A DNA stretch of 64,000 nucleotides from an uncultured Sphingomonadaceae bacterium (lineage in GTDB: Bacteria > Pseudomonadota > Alphaproteobacteria > Sphingomonadales > Sphingomonadaceae), in NCBI GenBank assembly GCA_947496865.1, contig CANMEE010000002.1:868001-932000 (forward strand). Direction: 5' to 3'. Within the stretch, counting starts at the first letter, position 1. The number at the start of each line of letters is the position of its first letter. The position numbers were made by a program, and so were the translations under genes. Positions 9,215-22,765 of this stretch are shown here, one piece after another. Under the pieces are notes generated by a model. The model saw only the letters and a list, made by a program, of their open reading frames with translations. It was not told the origin of the DNA and made no database searches.

Positions 9215-10072
9215 TCAGGACTTAATCTTCCAGCCTTTTTTGAGCAGGGCATAGCATAATGCTGTCAACGCCACGTTGATAGCGAGTAGCACCGCGGAAC
9301 CCACTACTACCGGCGAATCAGCTTCCCCGAGAAAGCCATAGCGGAAACCGGAAATCGCGTAGAAAAATGGATTGGCATGACTGATCGCCTGAAATGTCGG
9401 AGAGAGCCTGTCGATGGAATAGAAGGTTCCGGACAATAACGCCGCGGGGGCAACGACAAAATTCGTAACAGCGGCCGCATGATCGAATTTCTCGGCCCAT
9501 ATCGAAGTCAAAACACCTAGAAGCGCCAGCATTGCCGACCCCATAATGCCGAACCAGATCACGGCCCACCAATGATTAACGCTGACATCAACCCCTGGCC
9601 ACAGCGCCATAGCCAGCCAAACAGCGAAGCCAACCAACGCTGCTCGCGTTAAAGATGCGCCAACCAAGCCAGCTAATAATTCTCCAACGGATAATGGCGG
9701 CATCAGATAATCCACAATAGTGCCCTGAATCTTCCCTACCAAAAGCGCAAAACTACTATTGGCGAAAGCGTTTTGGATCATGCCCATGCAAATCAGACCA
9801 GGCGCGATAAAGTCAGCGAATGGCACGCCCAAAACAGTGCGGTCGCCCCTGCCCAATGCGACGGTGAAGATCACCAAAAATAGCAGCGTCGTAATCGAAG
9901 GGGCCCAGACCGTTTGCAGTTGCACTTTAAAAAACCGGCGAACTTCTTTCCAGTAGAGTGCAAAAAAACCACCCCAGTTGACACCTCTAATTACTGCCAC
10001 GCCGGGCTCTGCATATGTTTGCGCGATAAACTCGGGTTGATCTGCTGCGTTATTTTTGGGCTGGTCTAACAT
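9215..10072 (-). CDS. ABC-2 type transporter permease
   Basis: 285 aa multi-TM protein; 'KEVRRFFKVQLQTVWAPSITTLLFLVIFTVALG', 'FIAPGLICMGMIQNAFANSSF'. Confidence 0.87.
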   Translation of the reverse strand: MLDQPKNNAADQPEFIAQTYAEPGVAVIRGVNWGGFFALYWKEVRRFFKVQLQTVWAPSITTLLFLVIFTVALGRGDRTVLGVPFADFIAPGLICMGMIQNAFANSSFALLVGKIQGTIVDYLMPPLSVGELLAGLVGASLTRAALVGFAVWLAMALWPGVDVSVNHWWAVIWFGIMGSAMLALLGVLTSIWAEKFDHAAAVTNFVVAPAALLSGTFYSIDRLSPTFQAISHANPFFYAISGFRYGFLGEADSPVVVGSAVLLAINVALTALCYALLKKGWKIKS

Positions 10073-10198
10073 AGGCTTTTCGCCTATCGGCTCCCGAGAG
10101 CAATCACAACCAATATTTGCCGACTAAAATATGTCCGATTGAATATCTGGCCATATGACTTATATTGAGTTGGAAATTAGAATGTTTAGGATTTTTGC

Positions 10199-10873
10199 AT
10201 GGCTTGGACTGACGAACGTATCGATCATCTTAAACAGATGTGGGAAAAAGGCCTAACAGCCAGCCAGATCGCCGAGGAACTTGGCGGCGTCAGCCGGAAT
10301 GCTGTCATCGGCAAGGCCCATCGACTTGGCTTAAAATCGCGCCCCTCTCCGGTAAAAGCGAAGGCAAAGACCACGAAAGGTGAGAAACCGGCAGCAAAAC
10401 CCAAAAAGGCTGCCGTCAAGGCGACCAAAAAGCCAAAGCAGAAAGAAGAACATGTCGCGCGGCGAGCCATGCCGCCACCAACACCGGCTGCCCGCACCCA
10501 TGCGGCACAACAGTCGAAAATGCCAAAGCCAGATGGCCCGAAAATCGTTTCCGTCGGGCCAGGCGGTTTTTTACGTCAGGGCCCGGGCGATCAACAGGCA
10601 CCGATACCACCGGCACCGCCGCGTCGTTTGGTTCCTGCGAAGCCTAGCGAAGAAATCGCGGACAAGACAAGCTTGCTAGATTTGAATGACAGAATTTGTC
10701 GCTGGCCGATGAATCATCCTGGCGAACCCGATTTCCATTTCTGCGGCGAAGAAGTTAACCCGGGCTTTCCATATTGCGTTGAGCATTGTGGCCGGGCGTT
10801 TCAGGCACAGTTGCCACGCGGCGCGCGGCGGGCACCTCCGCCACTGCCTTTTGGTGGCCCACGAGTCCGCTAA
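10199..10873 (+). CDS. gcrA: GcrA cell-cycle regulator
   Basis: N-terminus 'MAWTDERIDHLKQMWEKGLTASQIAEELGGVSRNAVIGKAHRLGL', Lys/Pro-rich linker, C-terminal 'CRWPMNHPGEPDFHFCGEEVNPGFPYCVEHC'. Confidence 0.93.
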   Translation: MAWTDERIDHLKQMWEKGLTASQIAEELGGVSRNAVIGKAHRLGLKSRPSPVKAKAKTTKGEKPAAKPKKAAVKATKKPKQKEEHVARRAMPPPTPAARTHAAQQSKMPKPDGPKIVSVGPGGFLRQGPGDQQAPIPPAPPRRLVPAKPSEEIADKTSLLDLNDRICRWPMNHPGEPDFHFCGEEVNPGFPYCVEHCGRAFQAQLPRGARRAPPPLPFGGPRVR

Positions 10874-10907
10874 ATCAGCTAATAACGCAATATTTTACAG
10901 ACCATTT

Positions 10908-10934
10908 GGCAAGAGGCCCAATAAGCCTCTTGCC
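10908..10934. terminator. Perfect 10-bp inverted repeat (stem-loop) between gcrA and parE
   Basis: ggcaagaggc-ccaataa-gcctcttgcc; no clear T-run follows, so it may be a regulatory hairpin rather than a terminator. Confidence 0.55.
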
Positions 10935-10947
10935 AGTCTGACTCTGA

Positions 10948-14263
<3,316 letters not shown>

Positions 14264-14283
14264 GTTTCGGATTTGCATTCCGA

Positions 14284-15078
14284 TTATTTAGACAATGCGG
14301 CCACCAGGGCCTTAACCTTTTTCTGCCGCCATTGCGGTAACGGCGCGACTAACCAATAGCCACGCGAGGATTTGCTATCTTCCCCGATCACTTCCACGCG
14401 ACCTTCCTGCAAATCCTGCTGTACAAGCATTTTGGGAACCCATGCGTGGCCGAAGCCATTGGCGGCCGCTTCAATTGCTAAACCGCCATCGGCAACCCGC
14501 ATCAACGTTTCTTCGCCTTCCGAAATCGGGCAGCCAGGCCAGTCAATCTTCTGGCCAGCCTTGCCGCCTGGAGCGGTTACTTTAACGAACATTGTATCGC
14601 CAATGATAACGCCTTCATTATCACTGGGGCCATCCGTGAGGCCGATTGCGACATCCAGATTGGCTTCGGTAAAGTCCGCGCCGCCTTCTGAAGCGACAAG
14701 CGCAAAACTTACATCTGGATTATCTTTTGAGAATTCTGCCAGTCGTTCGTTTAGCCATTTTGCGGTCAAATCACGGGGGGCAGCAATAGTAAGTTTATGG
14801 GAGGATTGCCCAGCCTGCATCGCCCGGACAGCATCTTCAAATTCGAGAAAACCTGATCGCAATGCATCCAGGCCCGCAGCCGCCTCATCGGTCAGCTCCA
14901 GTCCCTTCGGTGTGCGCCGGAACATAACAACGCCCAGCATATCCTCCAGAGCCCTGATCTGTTGCCCCACAGCGGCGGGCGTGACCGCCAGTTCATCCGC
15001 CGCGCGCGTAAAGCTGAGATGCCGTGCTGCGGCATCGAGCACGCGAAGCCCGTTAAGCGGTAAATGGGTACGTTTCAT
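14284..15078 (-). CDS. LysR family transcriptional regulator (GcvA-like)
   Basis: 'LPLNGLRVLDAAARHLSFTRAADELAVTPAAVGQQIRALEDMLGVVMFRR'. Confidence 0.92.
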   Translation of the reverse strand: MKRTHLPLNGLRVLDAAARHLSFTRAADELAVTPAAVGQQIRALEDMLGVVMFRRTPKGLELTDEAAAGLDALRSGFLEFEDAVRAMQAGQSSHKLTIAAPRDLTAKWLNERLAEFSKDNPDVSFALVASEGGADFTEANLDVAIGLTDGPSDNEGVIIGDTMFVKVTAPGGKAGQKIDWPGCPISEGEETLMRVADGGLAIEAAANGFGHAWVPKMLVQQDLQEGRVEVIGEDSKSSRGYWLVAPLPQWRQKKVKALVAALSK

Positions 15079-15476
15079 TGCTCTACGGTTGGTGCGGTGA
15101 GAGGGAAATGCGGGATGCGGACATCAAACGCATCTGGTTCAACGCCGACAAATACGAAATGTCCGGCCATCGCGCCGCTGGGAGTGTTAAGGGGACAGCC
15201 AGAAACATAGTCATGCGACTTGCCTGGCTGGATAATCGGTTGCTCGCCAATAACCCCGTCGCCGTCAACCTTGTGCAATCCACCGCGTGCATCGGAAATT
15301 CGCCAATGCCGCGTCAGCAATTGAACTGCACTATCCCGCTCGTTCTCAATGCGAATATGATAAGCCCAAAACCAGCGAAGACCATCAATATCGGATTGTT
15401 CCGGCAGAAATGTAACGGACACACGTACCGTCACGCCGTCGGTGGTTTCTGAAAAAGGGAAGAACGCCTGCATCAT
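15075..15476 (-). CDS. apaG: ApaG domain protein
   Basis: In-frame MM at 15476/15473 within ORF 15075..15647; 'VRVSVTFLPEQS...RWFWAYHIRIENERDSAVQLLTRHWRISDARG', 'GEQPIIQPGKSHDYVSGCPLNTPSGAMAGHFVF'. Confidence 0.92.
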   Translation of the reverse strand: MMQAFFPFSETTDGVTVRVSVTFLPEQSDIDGLRWFWAYHIRIENERDSAVQLLTRHWRISDARGGLHKVDGDGVIGEQPIIQPGKSHDYVSGCPLNTPSGAMAGHFVFVGVEPDAFDVRIPHFPLTAPTVEQ

Positions 15477-15490
15477 TATTATATATAGCG

Positions 15491-16699
15491 TCAAAGACCC
15501 AAGGACGAAAGGGCTTGATCCAAATCTTCGATCAAATCGATGGGATCCTCTAGCCCGACGTTGATCCGCAGCATGTCTTCCGTAATCCCAATTTCCAATC
15601 GCGCCTCTTCCCCCAAACCATGATGTGTGGTCGATGCGGGATGGCACATGAGCGAACGACTATCGCCAATATTGTTTGAAATATCTATTAGACTCAAAGC
15701 GTTAAGCAACCCATGTGCTTGTTTTCGACCGCCGCCGACATAGAGTGAAAAGATTGGACCCGCCGCTTCCATCTGGCTCATCGCAAGGTTATGTTGCGGG
15801 TGACTGGGCAAACCCGGATACAATATTTTCTCTACCCGTTGCTCCAAAAACTTGCCCACTTCGATGGCGTTATTGCTTTGTTTGCGGATGCGCAGATCGA
15901 GGGTCTCGAGTCCCTTCAATACCACCCATGCGTTGAACGCGCTAAGCGTAGGGCCGGTGTTGCGGGTGAATGCCAACAAAGTTTCCTCGATATACTCTTC
16001 TGTACCGCACACAGCACCGGCCAGTACACGCCCCTGCCCATCCATCATTTTCGTAGCACTATAGGCAACAACATCAGCACCAAATTCCATTGGCCGCTGG
16101 AGAACGTTCGTGGCAAAAGCATTGTCCACAACGCTGGTAATGCCTTTCGCCCGCGCCAGATCACAAACGGAGCGTAGGTCAATGACGTCCATGGTCGGAT
16201 TTGCAGGTGTTTCAAAGAAAAATACCTTGGTCTTAGACGTAATCGCCCGCTCCCAATTTTCGATGTCACGACCATCGATAACAGTGGTTTCGATCCCGAA
16301 TTTCGGTAACAAACTGTCTGTTAGCCAACGGCAAGAACCAAATAACGCGCGACTTGCAACAACATGATCACCGGCCTGCAATTGGCACAGCAACGCTGCG
16401 GTCATTGCCGCCATACCTGAAGCGGTCGCACGACAAGCCTCCGCTCCTTCCATCACCGCTATCCGCTCCTCCAACATTTGCACTGTCGGATTTTGTAAGC
16501 GACTGTACGTCATCCCAGATTGCTCGCCATTAAAACGCGCGGCAGCATCTTCGGCACAGTCATAGGTATAGCCGGACGTCAGAAACAAAGCCTCTGATGT
16601 CTCACCAAATTCGCTGCGCATGGTGCCGCTGCGAATGGCTTTTGTGGCCGGGCGCCATTTATTCGTTATCTCGCGATTTTGACCGGTATCTCTTTTCAT
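15491..16699 (-). CDS. metZ: O-succinylhomoserine sulfhydrylase
   Basis: Cys/Met metabolism PLP enzyme: 'SGYTYDCAEDAAARFNGEQSGMTYSRLQNPTVQMLEERIAVMEGAEACRATASGMAAMTAALL', 'YSATKMMDGQGRVLAGAVCG'. Confidence 0.92.
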   Translation of the reverse strand: MKRDTGQNREITNKWRPATKAIRSGTMRSEFGETSEALFLTSGYTYDCAEDAAARFNGEQSGMTYSRLQNPTVQMLEERIAVMEGAEACRATASGMAAMTAALLCQLQAGDHVVASRALFGSCRWLTDSLLPKFGIETTVIDGRDIENWERAITSKTKVFFFETPANPTMDVIDLRSVCDLARAKGITSVVDNAFATNVLQRPMEFGADVVAYSATKMMDGQGRVLAGAVCGTEEYIEETLLAFTRNTGPTLSAFNAWVVLKGLETLDLRIRKQSNNAIEVGKFLEQRVEKILYPGLPSHPQHNLAMSQMEAAGPIFSLYVGGGRKQAHGLLNALSLIDISNNIGDSRSLMCHPASTTHHGLGEEARLEIGITEDMLRINVGLEDPIDLIEDLDQALSSLGL

Positions 16700-16723
16700 A
16701 TCTTTTCCTAAGCCGATCGGTGC

Positions 16724-17773
16724 TTAACTGGCAAGCTGCGCGACAATCGCATCGCCAATTTCCTGTGTGGAGGCACTACCACCCAGATCATGCCCCAATA
16801 TCCCCTGTTGCAGAACCGTCGCAACGGCCTGTTCAATACGGACAGCTTCGCTTTCCATGCCAAAACTGTGGCGCAGCATCATCGCAGCGGACAATATCAT
16901 AGCTGAAGGATTGGCGATGCCCTGCCCTGCAATATCTGGCGCGCTGCCATGAATGGGTTCGAAAAGCCCCTTGGTTCCAGTGCCTACGGAAGCAGAAGCG
17001 AGCAGACCGATTGATCCGACACACATGCTGGCTTGGTCGGACAGGATATCGCCAAAAATATTACCCGTCAGCATCACGTCAAACTGTCCCGGATTACGCA
17101 CCAACTGCATCGCAGCGTTGTCGACATACATGTGACTGAGATCGACATCAGGATAATCCGATGCAACTTCATTCACAACTTCCCGCCACAATACGGAGGT
17201 TTGCAACACATTGGCCTTATCCACTGAGCATAGCTTTTTCCTACGACCCTGGGCCGCCTTAAACGCAACGTGCGCGATGCGAGAAATTTCCTCCTCATCA
17301 TAAGCCATGATGTCATAGCCTTCACGCAAACCGCTATCTGTCTTACGCTGGCCCTTTTCACCAAAATAGATATCGCCAGTTAACTCGCGCAAGATCAACA
17401 GATCAATCGCCCCAGCAATGTCAGGTTTCAACGCCGAGAGATTTTCGAGGCCTGCAAAAGCTTTGGCAGGCCGCAAATTGGCAAATGTCTGCATTTCCTT
17501 GCGCAGGCCGAGCACGGCTTGCTCCGGGCGCAAATGGCGATCGAGATTATCACAGTCGGGATCGCCCACGGCACCAAATAAAACAGCATCCGCCGTCTTA
17601 GCCAATTCCAGCGTTGCCGGCGGCAAAGGATGGCCTTGATTCTTATAAGCCACACCACCGACATCGGCATGCTCTAGTCGCAAATCAGTCAATTCCAACG
17701 CACCCAAGGTACGTAACGCTTCGACCATGATTTCCTGACCAATACCGTCCCCGGCTAGCACCGCAATATGCAT
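16724..17773 (-). CDS. leuB: 3-isopropylmalate dehydrogenase
   Basis: '[21 protein letters not shown]', '[17 protein letters not shown]', '[25 protein letters not shown]', '[21 protein letters not shown]'. Confidence 0.96.
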   Translation of the reverse strand: MHIAVLAGDGIGQEIMVEALRTLGALELTDLRLEHADVGGVAYKNQGHPLPPATLELAKTADAVLFGAVGDPDCDNLDRHLRPEQAVLGLRKEMQTFANLRPAKAFAGLENLSALKPDIAGAIDLLILRELTGDIYFGEKGQRKTDSGLREGYDIMAYDEEEISRIAHVAFKAAQGRRKKLCSVDKANVLQTSVLWREVVNEVASDYPDVDLSHMYVDNAAMQLVRNPGQFDVMLTGNIFGDILSDQASMCVGSIGLLASASVGTGTKGLFEPIHGSAPDIAGQGIANPSAMILSAAMMLRHSFGMESEAVRIEQAVATVLQQGILGHDLGGSASTQEIGDAIVAQLAS

Positions 17774-17820
17774 TATATTTCCTTAGAAGTTTGAGCGCAT
17801 TCCTGCCGCGCAAATAGCGA

Positions 17821-18555
17821 TTAAGCAACCACCCTTTTGAGACGATCTACCAAAACCGAACGTGCCGCCATCACGTCATTGCGGCGATCTTCGAAAAAAT
17901 GGCGTCTGAGGAAGAAACCGGTGACTTTCAAACCGTCAAAAATTTCGTCCCATTCAGGATTTCCCGGTTCCTTTAAAAAAGCCGGTAATGGCAAGAGTTT
18001 ATCCTTGTACATCTGCCCTGCCCCGATGCTTACAGCGGTCGCGGTTTTCGGACTGATATAGACTAAATCATCTACCCCGCCGGTCACCGCACATTTGTCG
18101 AGCGACAAACCAAAGCCCAATTCCGACAGGAGCAAGAGCTCGTAACGCACTAAAGCAACCGCCCAGCCCTTAGCAGATGGCGCGCCACATATAGCGTCCA
18201 GCAAAGCCGACAACGCTGAGTGAAGTTGCGGGTAACTATGCTCTTCTGGCAATATCGCTGCGGTCAGCGCCGTTACCCAATCCAGTGCAGAACTGGCCAA
18301 GGGTTCACCGAGATACGGCCCGCGACTTTCCTGTAACTCAGCGCTCATAGAAGCGAGCTGATCTTCCGTCCGCGCTCGATAGTCCGCCTGGACGATGTTG
18401 GACGGGATCAAGACAGGACGCATCGTCCGAGATCGCGCGCCACGAACATAGCCAGACATCAAGCCATTATCCGGTGTAAGGGACCGTACTACAGCACCAT
18501 GCTCGCCATGCTGACGGACGGAGCAGATGATTGCAGAGGTGCGCAAATTAGCCAT
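17821..18555 (-). CDS. recO: DNA repair protein RecO
   Basis: 'SAIICSVRQHGEHGAVVRSLTPDNGLMSGYVRGARSRTMRPVLIPSNIVQADYRAR'; position next to uvrC. Confidence 0.9.
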   Translation of the reverse strand: MANLRTSAIICSVRQHGEHGAVVRSLTPDNGLMSGYVRGARSRTMRPVLIPSNIVQADYRARTEDQLASMSAELQESRGPYLGEPLASSALDWVTALTAAILPEEHSYPQLHSALSALLDAICGAPSAKGWAVALVRYELLLLSELGFGLSLDKCAVTGGVDDLVYISPKTATAVSIGAGQMYKDKLLPLPAFLKEPGNPEWDEIFDGLKVTGFFLRRHFFEDRRNDVMAARSVLVDRLKRVVA

Positions 18556-20464
18556 GAAAATAGTCGTAGACTTTTTGTGCCACGGTTATCGACACACCGG
18601 GCGCACCTTGCAGGTCTTCCAGCGACGCGTTCTTGACGGCTCGCGCGGTTCCAAAATGTAGCAGCATTGCCTTTTTCCGGGCGGGACCGATACCCGGCAC
18701 ATCATCGAGCGAGCTATGGCCAACGGTTTTAGCACGTTTCTGACGATGCGCACCGATAGCGAATCGATGCGCTTCATCGCGCAAACGCTGAAGATAGAAA
18801 AGCACTGGGCTATTCATCGGCAGGTTAATCTCCCGACCATCGGGCATATGGAAAGTTTCTCGCCCGGCATTACGGTCAGGGCCTTTCGATACGCCGATCA
18901 TAACCACATCCTCGACACCAATTTCTTCCAACGCATCTCTAGCCGCGCTCATCTGCCCCTTACCGCCATCGATCAACACCAGATCGGGCCATTCGCCTTT
19001 CTCCCGATCGGGATCCTCTTTTTGCGCTCGGGCAAAGCGGCGTTCCAGTACTTCTCGCATCATGGCGAAATCATCGCCCGGAGCCGTATCTGGGTTTTTG
19101 ATGTTGAACTTGCGATAAGCATTTTTGCGAAAGCCTTCCGGCCCCGCAACAACCATCCCGCCAACCATGTTGGTCCCCTGAATATGGCTGTTATCATAGA
19201 TTTCTATGCGATCTGGCACCGCGTCCAACTCCAACAAATCCACCATCTCGCGCATGATTTTGGCTTGCGTGGATGATTCCGCCAAGCGACGATCAAGCGC
19301 CTCTTCTGCATTGCGGCTCGCTTGCTTCAGCAGCTTCACGCGATCACCGCGCTGCGGCTTCGACACGCTTACTTTATAGTCAGCGCGGGTTCCCAGCGCC
19401 TCGGACAGCAAAGCCTCATCCGGTAGCTGGCGATCCAGTAACACCAGTTTCGGTGGTGGCATCCGATCATAAAATTGCATCAGGAAGCTGGAGAACACTT
19501 CTTCAATCTCAACATTGGTCGTATGGGCGGGAAAAAAGCTGCGATGCCCCCAATTTTGGCCGCCACGAATGAAAAAGGCTTGAATACAAACCGTCGAGCC
19601 TTTGGCCGCCAACGCAAATATATCAGCATCTGGCAAACCCGCGGCATTAACGGCCTGATTGCCCTGGATGAAAGTCAGGGCCTTGAGCCGATCGCGGTGG
19701 AGTGCGGCCATTTCAAAATCGAGCTCCTCAGCCGCTTTCTCCATTTGGGCGCCGAGCTTTTGTTGCACTTCTGTCGATTTTCCAGAGAGGAAGTTCCGTG
19801 AATCTTCCACCAGTTCGGCATAATCCTCCTTGGCTATGCGATCCACACAAGGGGCGGAACAGCGTTTAATTTGATAAAGCAAGCAAGGGCGAGAGCGGTT
19901 ATTAAAGAAGCTGTCCGTGCAGGAACGCAACAGAAAAAGTTTCTGCAACGCGTTCAGCGTTTGGTTCACCGAACCAGCGCTGGCAAACGGTCCAAAATAT
20001 TTGCCCTTGGCTTTCTGCGCACCGCGATGCTTCTGGATACGCGGAAAATCATGATCTTCGCGCAACAGAATGAACGGGAAACTCTTATCATCACGCAATA
20101 GTACATTATAAGCGGGACGAAATTTCTTGATAAGCTGTGCTTCAAGCAGCAGCGCTTCCGCTTCGCTGCCGGTCGTGACAATCGTCATCGATCGGGTTTG
20201 AGCAACCATCCGCAACAATCGATGCGGCAGCCGGTTCATCTGGACATAGGATCCAACGCGGTTCTTTAATGACCGAGCCTTGCCGACATAAAGCACATCG
20301 CCGCGACTGTCCTGCATCCGATAGACGCCAGGCCGCGTGGGTAATGTGTTCAATGTTTCGCGGATCGCCGCCATGCCCGTTTCAAGGTCAGGTGTTTCAT
20401 TGCCACGAACGGCATAGGTCGCGTTATCTTCGTTAAAACGGTCAGGGGATTGTGGGCCAGACAT
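18548..20464 (-). CDS. uvrC: Excinuclease ABC subunit C
   Basis: GIY-YIG 'LPTRPGVYRMQDSRGDVLYVGKARSLKNRVGSY', 'RIEIYDNSHIQGTNMVGGMVV', C-terminal HhH 'DDVPGIGPARKKAMLLHFG'. Confidence 0.97.
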   Translation of the reverse strand: MSGPQSPDRFNEDNATYAVRGNETPDLETGMAAIRETLNTLPTRPGVYRMQDSRGDVLYVGKARSLKNRVGSYVQMNRLPHRLLRMVAQTRSMTIVTTGSEAEALLLEAQLIKKFRPAYNVLLRDDKSFPFILLREDHDFPRIQKHRGAQKAKGKYFGPFASAGSVNQTLNALQKLFLLRSCTDSFFNNRSRPCLLYQIKRCSAPCVDRIAKEDYAELVEDSRNFLSGKSTEVQQKLGAQMEKAAEELDFEMAALHRDRLKALTFIQGNQAVNAAGLPDADIFALAAKGSTVCIQAFFIRGGQNWGHRSFFPAHTTNVEIEEVFSSFLMQFYDRMPPPKLVLLDRQLPDEALLSEALGTRADYKVSVSKPQRGDRVKLLKQASRNAEEALDRRLAESSTQAKIMREMVDLLELDAVPDRIEIYDNSHIQGTNMVGGMVVAGPEGFRKNAYRKFNIKNPDTAPGDDFAMMREVLERRFARAQKEDPDREKGEWPDLVLIDGGKGQMSAARDALEEIGVEDVVMIGVSKGPDRNAGRETFHMPDGREINLPMNSPVLFYLQRLRDEAHRFAIGAHRQKRAKTVGHSSLDDVPGIGPARKKAMLLHFGTARAVKNASLEDLQGAPGVSITVAQKVYDYFHG

Positions 20465-20528
20465 AGTGCATATCTAAGCCTCAGCGCTGATCATTACCAG
20501 CGCCTAATCTGTTCCAGTTCGCGATAAT

Positions 20529-21107
20529 TTAGTTAAGCTTGCTGCCCAAGTCGCTGATCGTTTGGTCGATCAGGCCTTTGTCCGCAGCAGCATCATGTTT
20601 TGCCGCGATCAAATTCTGCGCCGCAATAGTTGCTGCACCTGCTGCTTTTGCTCGAACTTCAGCAATAGCTGACCGCTCGGCAGCGCTAATCTTATCTTCC
20701 GCCATTTTCTTGCGTCGGGCAATTAGGTCAGTGGTCGCTTTCTTTGCGTCGGCGACGACCAGTTCAGCCTCTTTTTCAGCCTGCGCCAAAATTTCAGCGG
20801 CTTCATCATCAGCGGCCCGCAAACGGGATTCATATTTCGCCCGCAATTCTTCGGATTCTTCACGAAGCTTTTTCGCTTCATCCAGCTGCTCGCGAATATC
20901 AGCGATTTTCTTGTCGAGCGACGCTCCAATGGCAGCCGGTACTTTTTTCCAGAGCACCAGAGCAATAACGACCAGCATCGAAAGCGACACGAACACAGTC
21001 GCGTTGAAAATACCGAATACAGACGGCGTGACATGCTCTTCAGCAGCGCCAGAGGTCAGCATTGCGACGTCAACCGCTGCGACTGCAAGATTTGCGAAAT
21101 CAACCAT
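20529..21107 (-). CDS. atpF: F0F1 ATP synthase subunit b
   Basis: N-terminal TM plus long coiled coil; adjacent to second b-type subunit and atpE. Confidence 0.9.
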   Translation of the reverse strand: MVDFANLAVAAVDVAMLTSGAAEEHVTPSVFGIFNATVFVSLSMLVVIALVLWKKVPAAIGASLDKKIADIREQLDEAKKLREESEELRAKYESRLRAADDEAAEILAQAEKEAELVVADAKKATTDLIARRKKMAEDKISAAERSAIAEVRAKAAGAATIAAQNLIAAKHDAAADKGLIDQTISDLGSKLN

Positions 21108-21594
21108 GTTTCAACGCTGCCTTTGTTTCTTTCAATGCCGCCGCTTTGGTCACTTTCGCACCCGAAATTTTGGCGACCATGTCTTGAGCGACTTCAGCCG
21201 AGACGCTCTCAATCTCTTTCAAAGCTTCACTCGCGCGCGCCTTGATGTCCGCTTCTGCCGTTGCTACTTTTTCAGCGATATCGGCATTAGACTTAGCCTT
21301 ACGCTTTTCGGCAGCGGCGCTGGCTTTCGCCTTACTCGCTTCCACCAGAGCCTGTGCTTCGCTACGGTCATTTTCCATTTTGACGCGATAGCTTTCTTCC
21401 AGTTCGTCGGCCGTCACATTGGCCTTGCGCGCCGCTTCCAGATCATCGGCAATCCGCTTGTCCCGGGCATCAACTGTGCCCTGGATTTTCGGAAACATAC
21501 CTAAACCGATGACAAAAAACGTAATCCCGAATGTCAGCAGAAGCCAAAAAATCTGGGATCCATAGGTTGCGGCGATTTGATCAATTTGTGGCAT
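21100..21594 (-). CDS. F0F1 ATP synthase subunit b'
   Basis: 'MPQIDQIAATYGSQIFWLLLTFGITFFVIGLGMFPKIQGTVDARDKRIADDLEAARKAN'; second b-type subunit. Confidence 0.9.
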   Translation of the reverse strand: MPQIDQIAATYGSQIFWLLLTFGITFFVIGLGMFPKIQGTVDARDKRIADDLEAARKANVTADELEESYRVKMENDRSEAQALVEASKAKASAAAEKRKAKSNADIAEKVATAEADIKARASEALKEIESVSAEVAQDMVAKISGAKVTKAAALKETKAALKHG

Positions 21595-21617
21595 TGAACC
21601 AGAGGCTCCAATAGTTT

Positions 21618-21656
21618 GAAACAGCGGAGCGGCCCGAGAGCCGCTCCGCCCGTTTC
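21618..21656 (-). other. Intergenic hairpin between atpE and the b' gene
   Basis: Perfect 10-bp stem GCGGAGCGGC/GCCGCTCCGC (21624-21633 / 21640-21649) with 6-nt loop, extended by GAAAC/GTTTC; no T-run. Confidence 0.7.
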
Positions 21657-21666
21657 ACATCAGTTA

Positions 21667-21894
21667 TTAGGCAACGAAAATCAGGATCATTGCGACAACG
21701 AATGCCAGCAGACCCAAAAGTTCGGCTGCGGCAAAGCCGATGAACAAACGCCCCTGTTGGCCGTCGGCTGCTGATGGGTTACGCAATGCGCTTTCCAAAA
21801 AGCTTCCAAATACGTTACCCACACCTACGGCTGCTACACCGGCACCAATTGCTGCCAGGCCTGCACCCAATAATTTTGCTGCTTCTGCGTCCAT
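21667..21894 (-). CDS. atpE: F0F1 ATP synthase subunit c
   Basis: 75 aa, two TM segments, 'GAGLAAIGAGVAAVGVGNVFGSFLESALRNPSA'. Confidence 0.96.
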   Translation of the reverse strand: MDAEAAKLLGAGLAAIGAGVAAVGVGNVFGSFLESALRNPSAADGQQGRLFIGFAAAELLGLLAFVVAMILIFVA

Positions 21895-21946
21895 GATAGT
21901 TACTCCTGTTCAAAAATATCGTTTAGAAATTAAGTCTTGTTTCAAA

Positions 21947-22729
21947 TTAATGCAGGTTCTCTGCATCATTTATGTAAAGCGATGTCAGCAATGCAAAGAC
22001 ATAAGCCTGCACGACCGCCACCAGCAATTCGAGAGCGCTGATACCGATCATCAACGCAAAACTGGGAATGCCAACGAGCACGCCATAGCCGGCACCCGCA
22101 TTGGAACTGTTGATCACAAAACCCGCCAGCACCTTCAGCAATATGTGACCTGCTGTCATCGCAACAAATAACCGAAGAGCAAGGCTGAAAGGACGGACCA
22201 AAAAGGACAGCAACTCAACGATGAAGATAAACGGGATCATCGGCAGCGGTGTACCATCGGGTATGAATAGTGAGAAGAAATGAAGCTTATGCTTGGCAAA
22301 GCCAACGATCAAAACAATCGAAAAGCTAAGGATCGCCAAAACCCCGGTAACCGTTAAATGACTGGTCACTGTAAAGGGATGCAAACCTAAAACGCCGACT
22401 GGCAGAAGGCCCAACACGTTGGAAAACAATATAAACATGAACAGCGAGAACACATAAGGAGCATATTTACGGCCCGCAGGTCCGATATTCGCGTCCATCA
22501 TATTGTCGATAAAGCCGGTAAAGCCCTCAACCATCATCTGCCAACGGCCCGGCACCAGCTCGCGTTTCATGCCGCCCAGCATGAATAGCCAAAGCGCTAC
22601 GACAGAAACCATCATCCACACAGCACTATTAGTTAGAGCAATCTGCTGACCGCCTAACGAAAAGCCCTCAAAAATCGTCTGCACCTCAAATTGGTACATT
22701 GGATCGATTTTACCTTCTTCAGTCGCCAC
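21947..22729 (-). CDS. atpB: F0F1 ATP synthase subunit a
   Basis: 'PFSLALRLFVAMTAGHILLKVLAGF', 'ALELLVAVVQAYVFALLTSLYINDA'. Confidence 0.96.
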   Translation of the reverse strand: MATEEGKIDPMYQFEVQTIFEGFSLGGQQIALTNSAVWMMVSVVALWLFMLGGMKRELVPGRWQMMVEGFTGFIDNMMDANIGPAGRKYAPYVFSLFMFILFSNVLGLLPVGVLGLHPFTVTSHLTVTGVLAILSFSIVLIVGFAKHKLHFFSLFIPDGTPLPMIPFIFIVELLSFLVRPFSLALRLFVAMTAGHILLKVLAGFVINSSNAGAGYGVLVGIPSFALMIGISALELLVAVVQAYVFALLTSLYINDAENLH

Positions 22730-22765
22730 GCAAGGGACCCCTGTTTTCTAAACGGTGCGCAAAAA

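Noticed and set aside
16700-16723. SAM-type riboswitch upstream of metZ
   Set aside because: Only 24 nt separate leuB and metZ, too short for a SAM-II or other riboswitch.
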